32,270 nt of DNA from the NCBI GenBank assembly GCA_017466215.1, contig JAFTUO010000072.1, positions 1-32,270 on the forward strand, written 5' to 3'. Origin of the DNA: Oscillospiraceae bacterium. Lineage in GTDB: Bacteria > Bacillota > Clostridia > Oscillospirales > Oscillospiraceae. The position numbers were made by a program, and so were the translations under genes. Below the pieces are notes generated by a model. It saw only the letters and a program-made list of their open reading frames with translations. It did not search any database and was not told the DNA's origin. Within the stretch, counting starts at the first letter, position 1, and the number at the start of each line of letters is the position of its first letter. This document shows, piece by piece, positions 14,372 to 22,865 of this stretch.

Positions 14372-16009
14372 ATGGTCATTACGGATTATTTGGAACGCAA
14401 TGCCAGACTGATCGGCGCAAAAACCGCGCTGGTAGAGGTCAACCCCTCCGAGGAACGGGACAATGCCGTTACCTGGCGGGACTTTAATCTGATCGAAAAT
14501 GCAAACCCCGATGCACCCTACCGCCGGGAAATGAGCTGGCAGGATTTTGACCGCCGGGCTAACCGATTTGCAAACCTGCTGCTGAGCCGCGGCCTGCAAA
14601 GGGGCACAAAGGTCGCCATTTTGCTGATGAACTGCTTGGAGTGGCTGCCCATTTATTTCGGCGTGCTCAAGGCAGGCTGCATCGCCGTGCCGATGAATTT
14701 CCGCTATTCTTCTGATGAGATCAAGTATTGTCTGGACTTAGCAGATGCGGAGGTGCTGGTGTTCGGCCCGGAATTTGTCAGCCGGATGGATGCCATCGAA
14801 GCCGATCTGGACTTTTTGAAGATGATGTTCTTCGTGGGTAAGAACGGCCCGGAATACACGGAAGACTGCCTGCGGTTGATGGATTTCTGCTCCTCCAAGG
14901 CACCTCCCGTATTGCTGACAGAAGATGACCACGCGGCCATCTATTTCTCCTCCGGCACTACCGGCTTCCCTAAGGCGATCCTGCACGATCACAGATCCCT
15001 GACCTGCGCTTGTATGGTAGAGCAAAACCACCACGGCCAGACCGCCGACGATGTGTTCCTGTGCATCCCGCCGCTGTATCATACCGGCGCAAAAATGCAC
15101 TGGTTTGGCTCACTCCTTTCCGGCAGCAAGGCAGTTCTGCTTCGGGGCGTGAAGCCTGAGTGGATTCTGCGGGCTGTGACGGAAGAAAAATGCACCATCG
15201 TTTGGCTGCTGGTGCCCTGGGCCCAGGATCTTTTGGATGCTGTGGATTCCGGCCGCATCAACCTGGGCGACTATTACTTAGATCAGTGGCGACTGATGCA
15301 TATCGGCGCGCAGCCTGTTCCCCCCAGTCTGATCCGCCGCTGGATGGAAAAATTCCCCCACCATCAGTATGACACCAACTATGGCCTTTCCGAGTCTATC
15401 GGCCCGGGCTGCGTGCATCTGGGCGTGGAGAATACCCACAAGGTGGGCGCCATCGGCAAGCCCGGTTATCTGTGGGAGACTAAGATTATCGACGAACACG
15501 GGGCGGAGGTTGCACAGGGTGAGGTCGGCGAACTGGCCGTCAAGGGCCCCGGCGTGATGCTGTGCTACTACAAGAATCCGGAGGCGACCGATGAGGTGCT
15601 GAAGGGCGATTGGCTCTGGACCGGCGATATGGCCCGTATGGACGAAGATGGATTTATCTACCTGGTTGACCGCAAGAAGGACGTGGTCATTTCCGGTGGT
15701 GAGAACCTCTATCCCGTCCAGATCGAAGATTTCCTCCGGGGCTTCGACAAGATCAAGGATGTGGCCGTCATTGGCCTGCCGGATGCCCGTCTGGGTGAGA
15801 TTGCCGCGGCCATCGTGGAGATCAAGGAGGGCGTAACCTGCACCGAGGAGGAGATCAATGCCTTCTGCATGGGCATGCCCCGGTATAAGCGTCCCAAGCA
15901 GATCATCTTCGACAAAATCCCCAGAAATCCCACCGGCAAGATCGAAAAGCCGGCTCTGCGTGAAAAATACTGCAAGGGCCGCCTGGTGGAAAGCCAGATC
16001 ACCGGTTAA
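14372..16009 (+). CDS. AMP-forming acyl-CoA (probable aryl acid) ligase
   Basis: A 545-residue adenylate-forming ligase: carboxylate + ATP + CoA to acyl-CoA + AMP + PPi. Core motifs: phosphate loop YFSSGTTGFPKAILH (191-205), YGLSES (337-342), TGD (417-419), the hinge region DRKKDVVISGGENLYP (433-448) and the C-terminal catalytic Lys in PRNPTGKIEK (K523). All key residues are present. The chain length of the substrate cannot be read, but as first gene behind a Phe T-box and in one unit with iorAB an aryl acid is the natural candidate. ATG 14372 is chosen because AAAGGG (14357-14362) is nine bases upstream and the family N-terminus begins there; upstream codons in frame lie in the terminator hairpin. 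The gene is controlled by the T-box leader. Confidence 0.88.
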   Translation: MVITDYLERNARLIGAKTALVEVNPSEERDNAVTWRDFNLIENANPDAPYRREMSWQDFDRRANRFANLLLSRGLQRGTKVAILLMNCLEWLPIYFGVLKAGCIAVPMNFRYSSDEIKYCLDLADAEVLVFGPEFVSRMDAIEADLDFLKMMFFVGKNGPEYTEDCLRLMDFCSSKAPPVLLTEDDHAAIYFSSGTTGFPKAILHDHRSLTCACMVEQNHHGQTADDVFLCIPPLYHTGAKMHWFGSLLSGSKAVLLRGVKPEWILRAVTEEKCTIVWLLVPWAQDLLDAVDSGRINLGDYYLDQWRLMHIGAQPVPPSLIRRWMEKFPHHQYDTNYGLSESIGPGCVHLGVENTHKVGAIGKPGYLWETKIIDEHGAEVAQGEVGELAVKGPGVMLCYYKNPEATDEVLKGDWLWTGDMARMDEDGFIYLVDRKKDVVISGGENLYPVQIEDFLRGFDKIKDVAVIGLPDARLGEIAAAIVEIKEGVTCTEEEINAFCMGMPRYKRPKQIIFDKIPRNPTGKIEKPALREKYCKGRLVESQITG

Positions 16010-16033
16010 TAAACAGAAAGCTTGTGATTTTTT

Positions 16034-17596
16034 ATGGATCTATTGATTAAGCTTCCGATGGTCATCCTGTTCTTTGCCGTTATGATCGCCATCGGAATTT
16101 ACTGCAAAAAGCACTCCACCAATGTGGACGACTTTGTGCTGGGTGGACGCAGCGTCGGCCCGTGGCTGACTGCCTTTGCCTACGGCACATCCTATTTTTC
16201 CGCGGTGGTGTTTGTGGGCTACGCTGGCCAGTTCGGCTGGAAGTACGGCATCGCCGCCACCTGGGCAGGTATCGGCAATGCTATCATCGGCTCGCTGATG
16301 GCTTGGGCGATCCTGGGTCGCCGCACCCGGATTATGACCCAGCACTTAAACAGCGCGACGATGCCCCAGTTCTTTGAAAAGCGGTTTGCCAGCCCCGGCC
16401 TGAAGCTGGCGGCGTCTGCCATTATCTTCATCTTTTTGATCCCCTACACCGCATCCCTTTACAACGGCCTGAGCCGGCTGTTCGGTATGGCGTTCAACAT
16501 CGACTATTCTGTTTGCGTCATTGTGATGGCTGTCATCACCGCCATCTACGTCATTGCCGGCGGCTATATGGCAACGGCTATCAACGATTTTGTCCAGGGC
16601 ATCATTATGATCGTGGGCATCATCGCGGTGATCGCCGCGGTGCTGAAAGGGCAGGGCGGCTTTGCGGAAGCACTGACCCAACTGGGTCAGGTGTCCGATC
16701 CTGCGGTGTCCGACGTTCCCGGTGCATTCGTTTCTTTCCTGGGTCCTGACCCTGCCAACCTGCTGGGCGTGGTGGTCCTGACTTCTCTGGGTACTTGGGG
16801 TCTGCCCCAGATGGTCCAGAAGTTCTACGCCATCAAGAGCGAGAAAGCCATCAACAAGGGTATGATCATCTCCACGGTGTTCGCCCTGATCGTGGCCGGC
16901 GGCTGCTATTTCCTGGGCGGCTTTGGACGGCTGTTTGCTGACCGGGTGGATGTGGCGAAAGAAGGCTTCGATGCCATTATTCCCGCGATGCTCTCTGATC
17001 TTTCACCGTTCCTGATTTCGATTGTCGTTATTTTGGTGCTTTCCGCATCGATGTCTACGCTGTCATCGCTGGTGCTGACCTCCAGCTCCACGCTGACGCT
17101 GGACTTCATCAAGGGAAATGTGGTAAAGAAGATGGATGAAAAGCGTCAGCTTCTGTCCATCCGGGTGCTGATCGTGGTGTTTATCCTCATTTCCGTTGTG
17201 CTGGCGCTGATCCAGCACAAGTCCAATGTGACCTTTATCGCCCAGCTGATGGGCATTTCCTGGGGTGCGCTGGCAGGTGCATTCCTGGCTCCGTTCCTGT
17301 TCGGCCTGTACTGGAAGAAGACTACGAAGGCCGCCGTTTGGGCCAGCTTCCTGTTCTCTACGGTGGTTATGCTCTGCAATATTCTCTTCCCCCAGTATTT
17401 CCCGGCACTGTTGCGCACCCCCATCAATGCCGGCGTGTTCTGTATGCTGTTTGGACTGATTCTGGTTCCTGCGGTCAGCTTACTTACGAAAAAGCCCGAA
17501 AAGGCACATATCGAGCAGGTCTTTTCCTGCTATGACTGCACTGTAACCGTTTGCGTAACCGACTCCATTGGGGAGACAAAGGAGGAAACCCTATGA
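16034..17596 (+). CDS. Sodium:solute symporter (SSS family), likely organic acid uptake
   Basis: A 520-residue membrane protein of the SSS/PutP superfamily with about 13 hydrophobic helices. Family marks include DDFVLGGRSVGPWLTAFAYG near residues 32-51, the TM helix with SYFSAVVFVGYAGQ, and a C-terminal half with SASMSTLSSLVLTSSST, where the paired Ser/Thr residues correspond to the Na2 site region. It imports an organic solute with sodium; the operon suggests an aryl acid such as phenylacetate, but this is inference. The last 25 residues contain an odd Cys pair (CYDCTVTVCV) after the final helix. The start ATG 16034 has only a weak ribosome binding site. The stop overlaps the iorA start as ATGA, so translation is coupled. 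Confidence 0.9.
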   Translation: MDLLIKLPMVILFFAVMIAIGIYCKKHSTNVDDFVLGGRSVGPWLTAFAYGTSYFSAVVFVGYAGQFGWKYGIAATWAGIGNAIIGSLMAWAILGRRTRIMTQHLNSATMPQFFEKRFASPGLKLAASAIIFIFLIPYTASLYNGLSRLFGMAFNIDYSVCVIVMAVITAIYVIAGGYMATAINDFVQGIIMIVGIIAVIAAVLKGQGGFAEALTQLGQVSDPAVSDVPGAFVSFLGPDPANLLGVVVLTSLGTWGLPQMVQKFYAIKSEKAINKGMIISTVFALIVAGGCYFLGGFGRLFADRVDVAKEGFDAIIPAMLSDLSPFLISIVVILVLSASMSTLSSLVLTSSSTLTLDFIKGNVVKKMDEKRQLLSIRVLIVVFILISVVLALIQHKSNVTFIAQLMGISWGALAGAFLAPFLFGLYWKKTTKAAVWASFLFSTVVMLCNILFPQYFPALLRTPINAGVFCMLFGLILVPAVSLLTKKPEKAHIEQVFSCYDCTVTVCVTDSIGETKEETL

Positions 17597-19329
17597 AAAC
17601 ACTGATGCTTGGCAACGAAGCCGTTGCCAGAGGCCTTTACGAGGCCGGCTGCAGCTTTGTGTCCAGCTATCCCGGCACGCCCAGTACCGAGATCACTGAG
17701 TGCGTAGCCAAATATAAAGAAGTCTATGCCGAGTGGGCGCCCAATGAAAAGGTGGCGATGGAGGCTGCCTTTGGCGCAAGCCTTGCCGGCAAGCGCAGCT
17801 TCTGCGCCATGAAGCACGTGGGCCTGAACGTGGCGGCGGATCCGCTGTTTACCGTGGGCTACACTGGCGTGAATGCAGGCTTTGTCATCGGCGTGGCGGA
17901 TGATGCAGGTATGCATTCTTCCCAGAATGAGCAGGATTCCCGCCATTATGCCCGGGCATCCAAGATCCCTATGCTGGAGCCGGCGGATTCGAAAGAGGCC
18001 CTGGCCTTTACCAAGCTGGCCTATGAGTTGTCTGAGCAGTTCGATACCCCCGTTTTTATCAAGATGTGTACCCGGGTTTCCCACTCTCAGAGCATCGTAG
18101 AGCCCGGCGACCGCATTGAGGTCAGCAAGCCCTACGAAAAGAATCCCCAGAAGTACATTATGATGCCCGGAAACGCCAAGCGCCGCCACCCCATCGTGGA
18201 AGAGCGTACCAATGCATTGGTGCAGTGGGCGGAAACGGCTGAGATCAACCGTGTTGAAGATGGCACTGACCGTAAGATCGGCATTATCACCTCTTCTACT
18301 TCCTATCAGTACGTGAAAGAGGTTTGCGGCGATCGTTACAGCGTGCTGAAGCTGGGTATGATCTGGCCGATGCCCAAGCAGAAGATCATTGATTTTGCCA
18401 AGACGGTGGAAAAATTGGTGGTTGTGGAAGAGCTGGACAGCTTCATCGAGACCCATTGCCGTCAGCTGGGCCTTGACTGCGTTGGCAAGGAAATCTTCTC
18501 CTGCATCGACGAATTCTCCCAGAATCTGGTCGCTGAAAAGCTGGGTGTTTCCACCCAGTCCGGCACCAAGCTGGATGCCGCCATCCCTCCCAGACCCCCC
18601 GTTATGTGCGCCGGCTGTCCCCACAGAGGCCTGTTCTACACCCTGGCGAAGAACAAGGTTACCGCTCTGGGCGATATCGGCTGCTATACCCTGGGCGCTG
18701 TGCCGCCTCTGGCCGCGCTGGATACCACCATCTGTATGGGCGCTTCCGTCTCCGGTATGCACGGCTTTACCAAGGCCGGCGGCGCGGAGGGAAGAAAAGT
18801 TGTGGCGGTCATCGGCGACTCCACCTTTATGCACTCCGGTGTTACAGGCCTGATCAATATGGCCTACAATGAATCCTGCGGAACGGTCATCATCGTGGAT
18901 AACTCCATCACCGGTATGACCGGCCATCAGCAGAATCCCACCACCGGCTTCAACCTGAAGGGCGATCCCTGCACCAAGATAGACCTGGAGACCCTGTGCC
19001 GCGCGGTTGGCATCAACCGTGTCCGGGTGGTCGATCCCTACGATCTGGCCGCTTGCGATGCCGCCATCAAGGAGGAAACCGCGGTGGATGAGCCCTCTGT
19101 GATCATCTCCCGCCGTCCCTGCGCGCTGCTGAAATATGTCAAGCACAAGAAGCCCATCATTGCCAATGCCGACAAGTGCGTTGGCTGCAAGGCTTGTATG
19201 AAGATCGGCTGTCCTGCTATCAGCATTGTGGATAAAAAGGCCCGTATCGACAACACCCTCTGCACCGGCTGCGGTGTTTGCGCACAGCTGTGTAAGTTCG
19301 ATGCACTGACGGCAGCAAAGGAGGACTGA
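17593..19329 (+). CDS. iorA: Indolepyruvate:ferredoxin oxidoreductase, alpha subunit
   Basis: A 578-residue catalytic subunit of the oxygen-sensitive enzyme that interconverts aryl-pyruvate + CoA + oxidised ferredoxin with aryl-acetyl-CoA + CO2 + reduced ferredoxin. N-terminal pyrimidine-binding domain: SYPGTPSTEI (25-34) and NEKVAMEAAFGAS (51-63). TPP pyrophosphate domain: CAGCPHRGLF, GDIGCYTLG and GDSTFMHSGVTG. The C-terminus carries two [4Fe-4S] motifs: C529, C532, C535, C540 (CX2CX2CX4C, the altered spacing usual for IorA) and C557, C560, C563, C567. ATG 17593 has AAAGGAGG (17578-17585) seven bases upstream and overlaps the symporter stop. Cytoplasmic, working with IorB. The reaction is reversible; the T-box and AMP-forming ligases argue for the reductive carboxylation direction here. 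Confidence 0.95.
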   Translation: MKTLMLGNEAVARGLYEAGCSFVSSYPGTPSTEITECVAKYKEVYAEWAPNEKVAMEAAFGASLAGKRSFCAMKHVGLNVAADPLFTVGYTGVNAGFVIGVADDAGMHSSQNEQDSRHYARASKIPMLEPADSKEALAFTKLAYELSEQFDTPVFIKMCTRVSHSQSIVEPGDRIEVSKPYEKNPQKYIMMPGNAKRRHPIVEERTNALVQWAETAEINRVEDGTDRKIGIITSSTSYQYVKEVCGDRYSVLKLGMIWPMPKQKIIDFAKTVEKLVVVEELDSFIETHCRQLGLDCVGKEIFSCIDEFSQNLVAEKLGVSTQSGTKLDAAIPPRPPVMCAGCPHRGLFYTLAKNKVTALGDIGCYTLGAVPPLAALDTTICMGASVSGMHGFTKAGGAEGRKVVAVIGDSTFMHSGVTGLINMAYNESCGTVIIVDNSITGMTGHQQNPTTGFNLKGDPCTKIDLETLCRAVGINRVRVVDPYDLAACDAAIKEETAVDEPSVIISRRPCALLKYVKHKKPIIANADKCVGCKACMKIGCPAISIVDKKARIDNTLCTGCGVCAQLCKFDALTAAKED

Positions 19330-19331
19330 GT

Positions 19332-19904
19332 ATGAAGACAAAGAATATTATGATTGTCGGCGTCGGCGGTCAGGGAAGTCTGCTGGCCTCCAAGCTTCTG
19401 GGACGTATGCTGCTGCAGAAGGGCTATGACATCAAGGTGTCCGAGGTCCACGGTATGAGCCAGCGCGGCGGCAGCGTGGTTACCTATGTTCGCTTTGGCG
19501 ACAAGGTCTATTCTCCCGTTATTGACAAGGGCGAGGCTGACTTTATCGTCTCCTTTGAGCTGCTGGAGGCTGCCCGCTGGACGGAGTACTTAAAGCCCGG
19601 TGGAAAGATCGTGGTCAATACCCAGGAGATCAGCCCGATGCCCGTGATCACCGGCGCTGCCGAGTATCCCCAGGGACTGGTGGAGCAGATGAAAGCTGCC
19701 GGCCTGGACGTGGATGCCATCGACGCTCTGGCGTTGGCCCAGCAGGCAGGTTCTGCCAAGGCTGTTAACATCATTCTGATGGGCCATCTGTCCCGCAGCT
19801 TCGACTTTGCTGAAGAAGACTGGATGGAAGCCATCGAAAATTGCGTTCCTGCAAAATTCTTAGAGCTTAACAAAACTGCGTTCAAATTGGGCCGCAGCAT
19901 CTGA
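19332..19904 (+). CDS. iorB: Indolepyruvate:ferredoxin oxidoreductase, beta subunit
   Basis: A 190-residue gamma-type domain subunit of 2-oxoacid:ferredoxin oxidoreductases, which completes the IorAB heterodimer and contributes to CoA binding. The GVGGQGSLLASKLLG block (10-24) and the EVHGMSQRGGSV block (about 38-49) are the family hallmarks. Length matches IorB (about 190-200). It begins two bases after the iorA stop, with AAAGGAGG placed across the end of iorA, so the two subunits are made together. The name is for the indolepyruvate family; phenylpyruvate and hydroxyphenylpyruvate are also normal substrates. Confidence 0.95.
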   Translation: MKTKNIMIVGVGGQGSLLASKLLGRMLLQKGYDIKVSEVHGMSQRGGSVVTYVRFGDKVYSPVIDKGEADFIVSFELLEAARWTEYLKPGGKIVVNTQEISPMPVITGAAEYPQGLVEQMKAAGLDVDAIDALALAQQAGSAKAVNIILMGHLSRSFDFAEEDWMEAIENCVPAKFLELNKTAFKLGRSI

Positions 19905-19925
19905 ACAGAAAAGAGGAAAATCAAA

Positions 19926-21224
19926 ATGGGAAATTATTTTCAGCCGGAAATCGAAACTGCCTCCAGAGAACAGATCCTGGCCTGGCAGAATGAGCGCCTG
20001 GTCAAGCAGGTGCAGCACGTATGGGACAATGTTCCCTACTACCGCAAGAAGATGGAAGAAAAGGGTCTGACCCCCGCTGACATTCAGGGTGTTGACGACC
20101 TGAAGAAGCTTCCTTTCCTGACCAAGGATGACCTGCGGGAAGCCTATCCCTACGGCCTGCTGGGCAAGCCCCTGTCTGATTGCGTCCGCATCCAGTCCAC
20201 CTCCGGCACTACCGGCAAGCGCGTTGTTGCATTCTACACCCAGCACGATATTGATCTGTGGGAAGATTGCTGCGCCCGCGCTATCGTCGCCGCCGGCGGC
20301 ACCAAGGATGATGTGTGCCACGTTTCCTATGGCTACGGCCTGTTTACCGGCGGCCCTGGCCTGAACGGCGGCTCTCACAAGGTGGGCTGCCTGACCCTGC
20401 CGGTTTCCTCCGGCAACACCGAGCGGCAGCTGCAGTTTATGACCGATCTGGGCTCTACCATTTTGTGCTGCACCCCGTCCTACGCCGCATATCTGGCTGA
20501 AAGTATTCACGAGCGTGGCCTGCGGGATCAGATCAAGCTGAAGGCCGGTATTTTCGGCGCAGAGGCCTGGAGTGAAAAGATGCGTGAGGATATCCAGAAC
20601 AGTCTGGGCATCAAAGCCTACGATATTTACGGTCTGACGGAGACCTCCGGTCCGGGCGTCAGCTTCGAATGCGAGGAGCAGACCGGTATGCATATCAACG
20701 AGGACCACTTCATCGCTGAGATCATCGACCCCGAAACCGGCGAGGTCTTGCCGGAAGGCTCTAAGGGCGAGCTGGTCTTCACCGCTATCACCAAGGAAGC
20801 ATTTCCCCTGCTGCGCTACCGCACCCGCGACATCTGCGTGCTGACCAGAAAGCCTTGCTCCTGCGGCAGAACCCACGTGAAGATGTCCAAGCCGATGGGC
20901 CGCAGCGACGATATGCTGATCATCAAGGGCGTCAATGTGTTCCCGTCCCAGATCGAGCAGGTGCTTCTGGAGCAGGGCTATCCTGCCAACTACCAGATCG
21001 TTGTTGACCGTGTCAACCATTCCGACACCCTGGAGGTTATGGTGGAGATGACCCCGGAGAACTTCTCTGACTCTCTGGCCAAGGTCACCTCTATGGAAAA
21101 GAAGCTGGTGGATGCGCTGAAGGCGATGCTGGGCATCTACGCCAAGGTCCGCCTGGTCGCACCCAAGACCATTGCCCGTAGCGAGGGCAAGGCTGTCCGT
21201 ATCATTGACAAGCGTAAGATTTAA
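19926..21224 (+). CDS. paaK: Phenylacetate-CoA ligase
   Basis: A 432-residue PaaK-family AMP-forming ligase: phenylacetate (or a related aryl acid) + ATP + CoA to the aryl-acetyl-CoA. Motifs: STSGTTGK (91-98), YDIYGLTE (231-238), RYRTRD (296-301) followed by the Cys-rich PCSCGRTH (309-316) that is typical of the family, and GRSDDMLIIKGVNVFPSQIE (324-343). The C-terminal Lys lies in SEGKAVRIIDKRK. Length is typical of PaaK (about 430), shorter than the first ligase in the operon. A GAGGAAAA ribosome binding site precedes ATG 19926. Placement directly after iorAB and before an ACT gene is a common arrangement in anaerobes. It would supply the thioester that IorAB carboxylates. Confidence 0.94.
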   Translation: MGNYFQPEIETASREQILAWQNERLVKQVQHVWDNVPYYRKKMEEKGLTPADIQGVDDLKKLPFLTKDDLREAYPYGLLGKPLSDCVRIQSTSGTTGKRVVAFYTQHDIDLWEDCCARAIVAAGGTKDDVCHVSYGYGLFTGGPGLNGGSHKVGCLTLPVSSGNTERQLQFMTDLGSTILCCTPSYAAYLAESIHERGLRDQIKLKAGIFGAEAWSEKMREDIQNSLGIKAYDIYGLTETSGPGVSFECEEQTGMHINEDHFIAEIIDPETGEVLPEGSKGELVFTAITKEAFPLLRYRTRDICVLTRKPCSCGRTHVKMSKPMGRSDDMLIIKGVNVFPSQIEQVLLEQGYPANYQIVVDRVNHSDTLEVMVEMTPENFSDSLAKVTSMEKKLVDALKAMLGIYAKVRLVAPKTIARSEGKAVRIIDKRKI

Positions 21225-21236
21225 GGAGGGGACAAG

Positions 21237-21665
21237 ATGGTATATCAAATATCTGTTTTTCTGGAAAACCGCGCCGGCCAGTTTGCCGAGATCACCACGA
21301 CTCTGGCGGACAACGGCATTGATATGCGGGCGATCTCCGTGGCGGAGACCGCAGATTACGGCATTCTGCGCTTGATCGTGGACAATGCCGAGAAGGCCAC
21401 ATCCATTCTGATGCAGCACGGCTATCTGCTATCTATGACCCCCGTGCTGGTGGTTGCCGTTTCGGATGAGCCCGGCGGCATTGCTCCCGTGCTGGCTACG
21501 GTTGCGGAGGGCAATATTGACATTGAATATATGTACTCCCTGTTTACCCACGCCGAGGGTAAGGCATACATCGTTTTCCGCGTCAACGAGACGGAAAAGT
21601 TCGTTTCTCTGCTGGCAACCCACGGCATTACTCCCACCACTGCCGAAGAACTGGGCATCCACTAA
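21237..21665 (+). CDS. Tandem ACT-domain protein (amino acid sensor)
   Basis: A 142-residue protein made of two ACT domains (about 1-68 and 70-140), each beta-alpha-beta-beta-alpha-beta, beginning YQISVFLENRAGQFAEIT and, in the second copy, TPVLVVAVSDEPGGIAPVLA. The GQF and GGI turns at the start of each first helix are the ligand-binding positions in ACT domains. No enzyme domain is attached, so it is a regulatory protein binding an amino acid, plausibly an aromatic one given the operon, and could act on the neighbouring ligase or oxidoreductase. The protein partner is not known. AAGGAGGGG lies just before ATG 21237, and it starts 12 bases after paaK. Confidence 0.9.
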   Translation: MVYQISVFLENRAGQFAEITTTLADNGIDMRAISVAETADYGILRLIVDNAEKATSILMQHGYLLSMTPVLVVAVSDEPGGIAPVLATVAEGNIDIEYMYSLFTHAEGKAYIVFRVNETEKFVSLLATHGITPTTAEELGIH

Positions 21666-21686
21666 TCATTACCGAGGTACAAAGCT

Positions 21687-22856
21687 ATGCAAGAAATGAG
21701 CAGAAAAAATCAATACTTTACGGATTCCGTCATCCGGCGAATGACCCGCATTTCCTTGGATTGCGGTGCCATCAACCTGGCCCAGGGCTTCCCGGATTTT
21801 GATCCGCCCAAGGCAATGCTGGATCGCTTAAATGAGGTTAGCTATCTTGGCCCTCACCAGTACCCCATCACTATGGGCGCACCCAATTTCCGCCAGGCGC
21901 TGGCCAGAAAGTGCGGCCGGTTTATGGGCCGTGAGCTGAATCCTGACACCGATATGGTGGTTACCATCGGCTCTACCGAGGCAATGGTGGATACCATCTT
22001 CGCCCTGACCAACCCCGGCGATAAGATCGCAATGTTCTCTCCCTACTTTGAGAACTACCGCGCCCAGGCCATTATGGCCCAGTGCGAGCCGGTCTTTATC
22101 CCCCTGGTGCCGCCTACGTTCAACTTTGATCCCAATGTGCTGGAGGATGCCTTCAAGCAGGGCCTGAAAGCCATCCTGATCTGCAATCCCTCCAACCCCA
22201 GCGGCAAGGTCTTCACTTATGATGAGCTGAAGATGATCGCCGATCTGTGTATCAAGTATGACGTCTATGCCATTATGGACGAAGTGTATGAGCACATCGT
22301 CTACGAGGGCCACAAGCACATCTATATGAACAGCCTGCCCGGTATGTGGGAGCGCACGGTTTCTTGTTCTTCTCTGTCCAAGACCTATTCCATCACCGGC
22401 TGGCGCTTGGGCTACGCCATCGCACCCAAGCCCATTATGGACCGCATTAAGCAGTATCACGACTTTAACACCGTCGGCTGCGCATCTCCGCTGATGGAGG
22501 CGGCTGTGGTGGGCCTGGATATGCCCGACAGCTACTATGAAGAATTCGGCGCACACTATGCCCATATGAAGAAGCTGTTTACGGAGGGCCTGGATCGCAT
22601 CGGCATTCCCTATACCGATCCTCAGGGCGCATACTTCGTGCTGGCTGACATTTCTCCGTATATGAAGAAGGGTCAGACCGATGTGGAGTTCTGCGAAGAA
22701 ATGGCCCGCAAGGTGGGCGTTGGCGCAGTTCCCGGCACGTCCTTCTTCAGTGAAAAGGGCGTCAACAGCATTGTACGCTTGCACTTTGCGAAGCTGGATT
22801 CCACGCTGAATGAAGCGCTGGATCGGCTGTCTCACATTAAAGAAAAGATGCTCTGA
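21687..22856 (+). CDS. Class I/II PLP aminotransferase, probably aromatic
   Basis: A 389-residue fold-type I aminotransferase of the AspC/PatA-like group. Seen: LAQGFPDFDPP (31-41), NPSNPSGK (167-174), the Asp that contacts the pyridine nitrogen in MDEVYEH (D198), the Schiff-base Lys in SLSKTYSITGWRLGY (K232) and the C-terminal carboxylate-binding Arg in SIVRLHFAK. It would convert aryl-pyruvate plus an amino donor (glutamate or aspartate) to the aromatic amino acid, the last step of the pathway. The sequence alone does not prove aromatic specificity. ATG 21687 has GAGGT ten bases ahead; an in-frame ATG three codons on is an alternative. It is the last clear gene of the T-box operon; a repeat element follows. 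Confidence 0.9.
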   Translation: MQEMSRKNQYFTDSVIRRMTRISLDCGAINLAQGFPDFDPPKAMLDRLNEVSYLGPHQYPITMGAPNFRQALARKCGRFMGRELNPDTDMVVTIGSTEAMVDTIFALTNPGDKIAMFSPYFENYRAQAIMAQCEPVFIPLVPPTFNFDPNVLEDAFKQGLKAILICNPSNPSGKVFTYDELKMIADLCIKYDVYAIMDEVYEHIVYEGHKHIYMNSLPGMWERTVSCSSLSKTYSITGWRLGYAIAPKPIMDRIKQYHDFNTVGCASPLMEAAVVGLDMPDSYYEEFGAHYAHMKKLFTEGLDRIGIPYTDPQGAYFVLADISPYMKKGQTDVEFCEEMARKVGVGAVPGTSFFSEKGVNSIVRLHFAKLDSTLNEALDRLSHIKEKML

Positions 22857-22865
22857 TACTGACAA

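Noticed and set aside
17530-19341. A 603-codon open frame on the minus strand across iorA.
   Set aside because: It is the antisense of iorA; its translation is low-complexity (His/Gly/Ala-rich) with no family motif, and iorA has all catalytic blocks and a ribosome binding site.
19860-21419. A 519-codon minus-strand frame across paaK.
   Set aside because: Antisense of paaK and the ACT gene, both well supported; its composition is typical of shadow frames.
14040-22856. Reading the ior/paaK operon as an aromatic amino acid degradation pathway.
   Set aside because: Possible by enzyme names, but both ligases are AMP-forming and so consume ATP, no ADP-forming ligase or CoA transferase is present, and T-box control by an uncharged tRNA fits supply, not breakdown.
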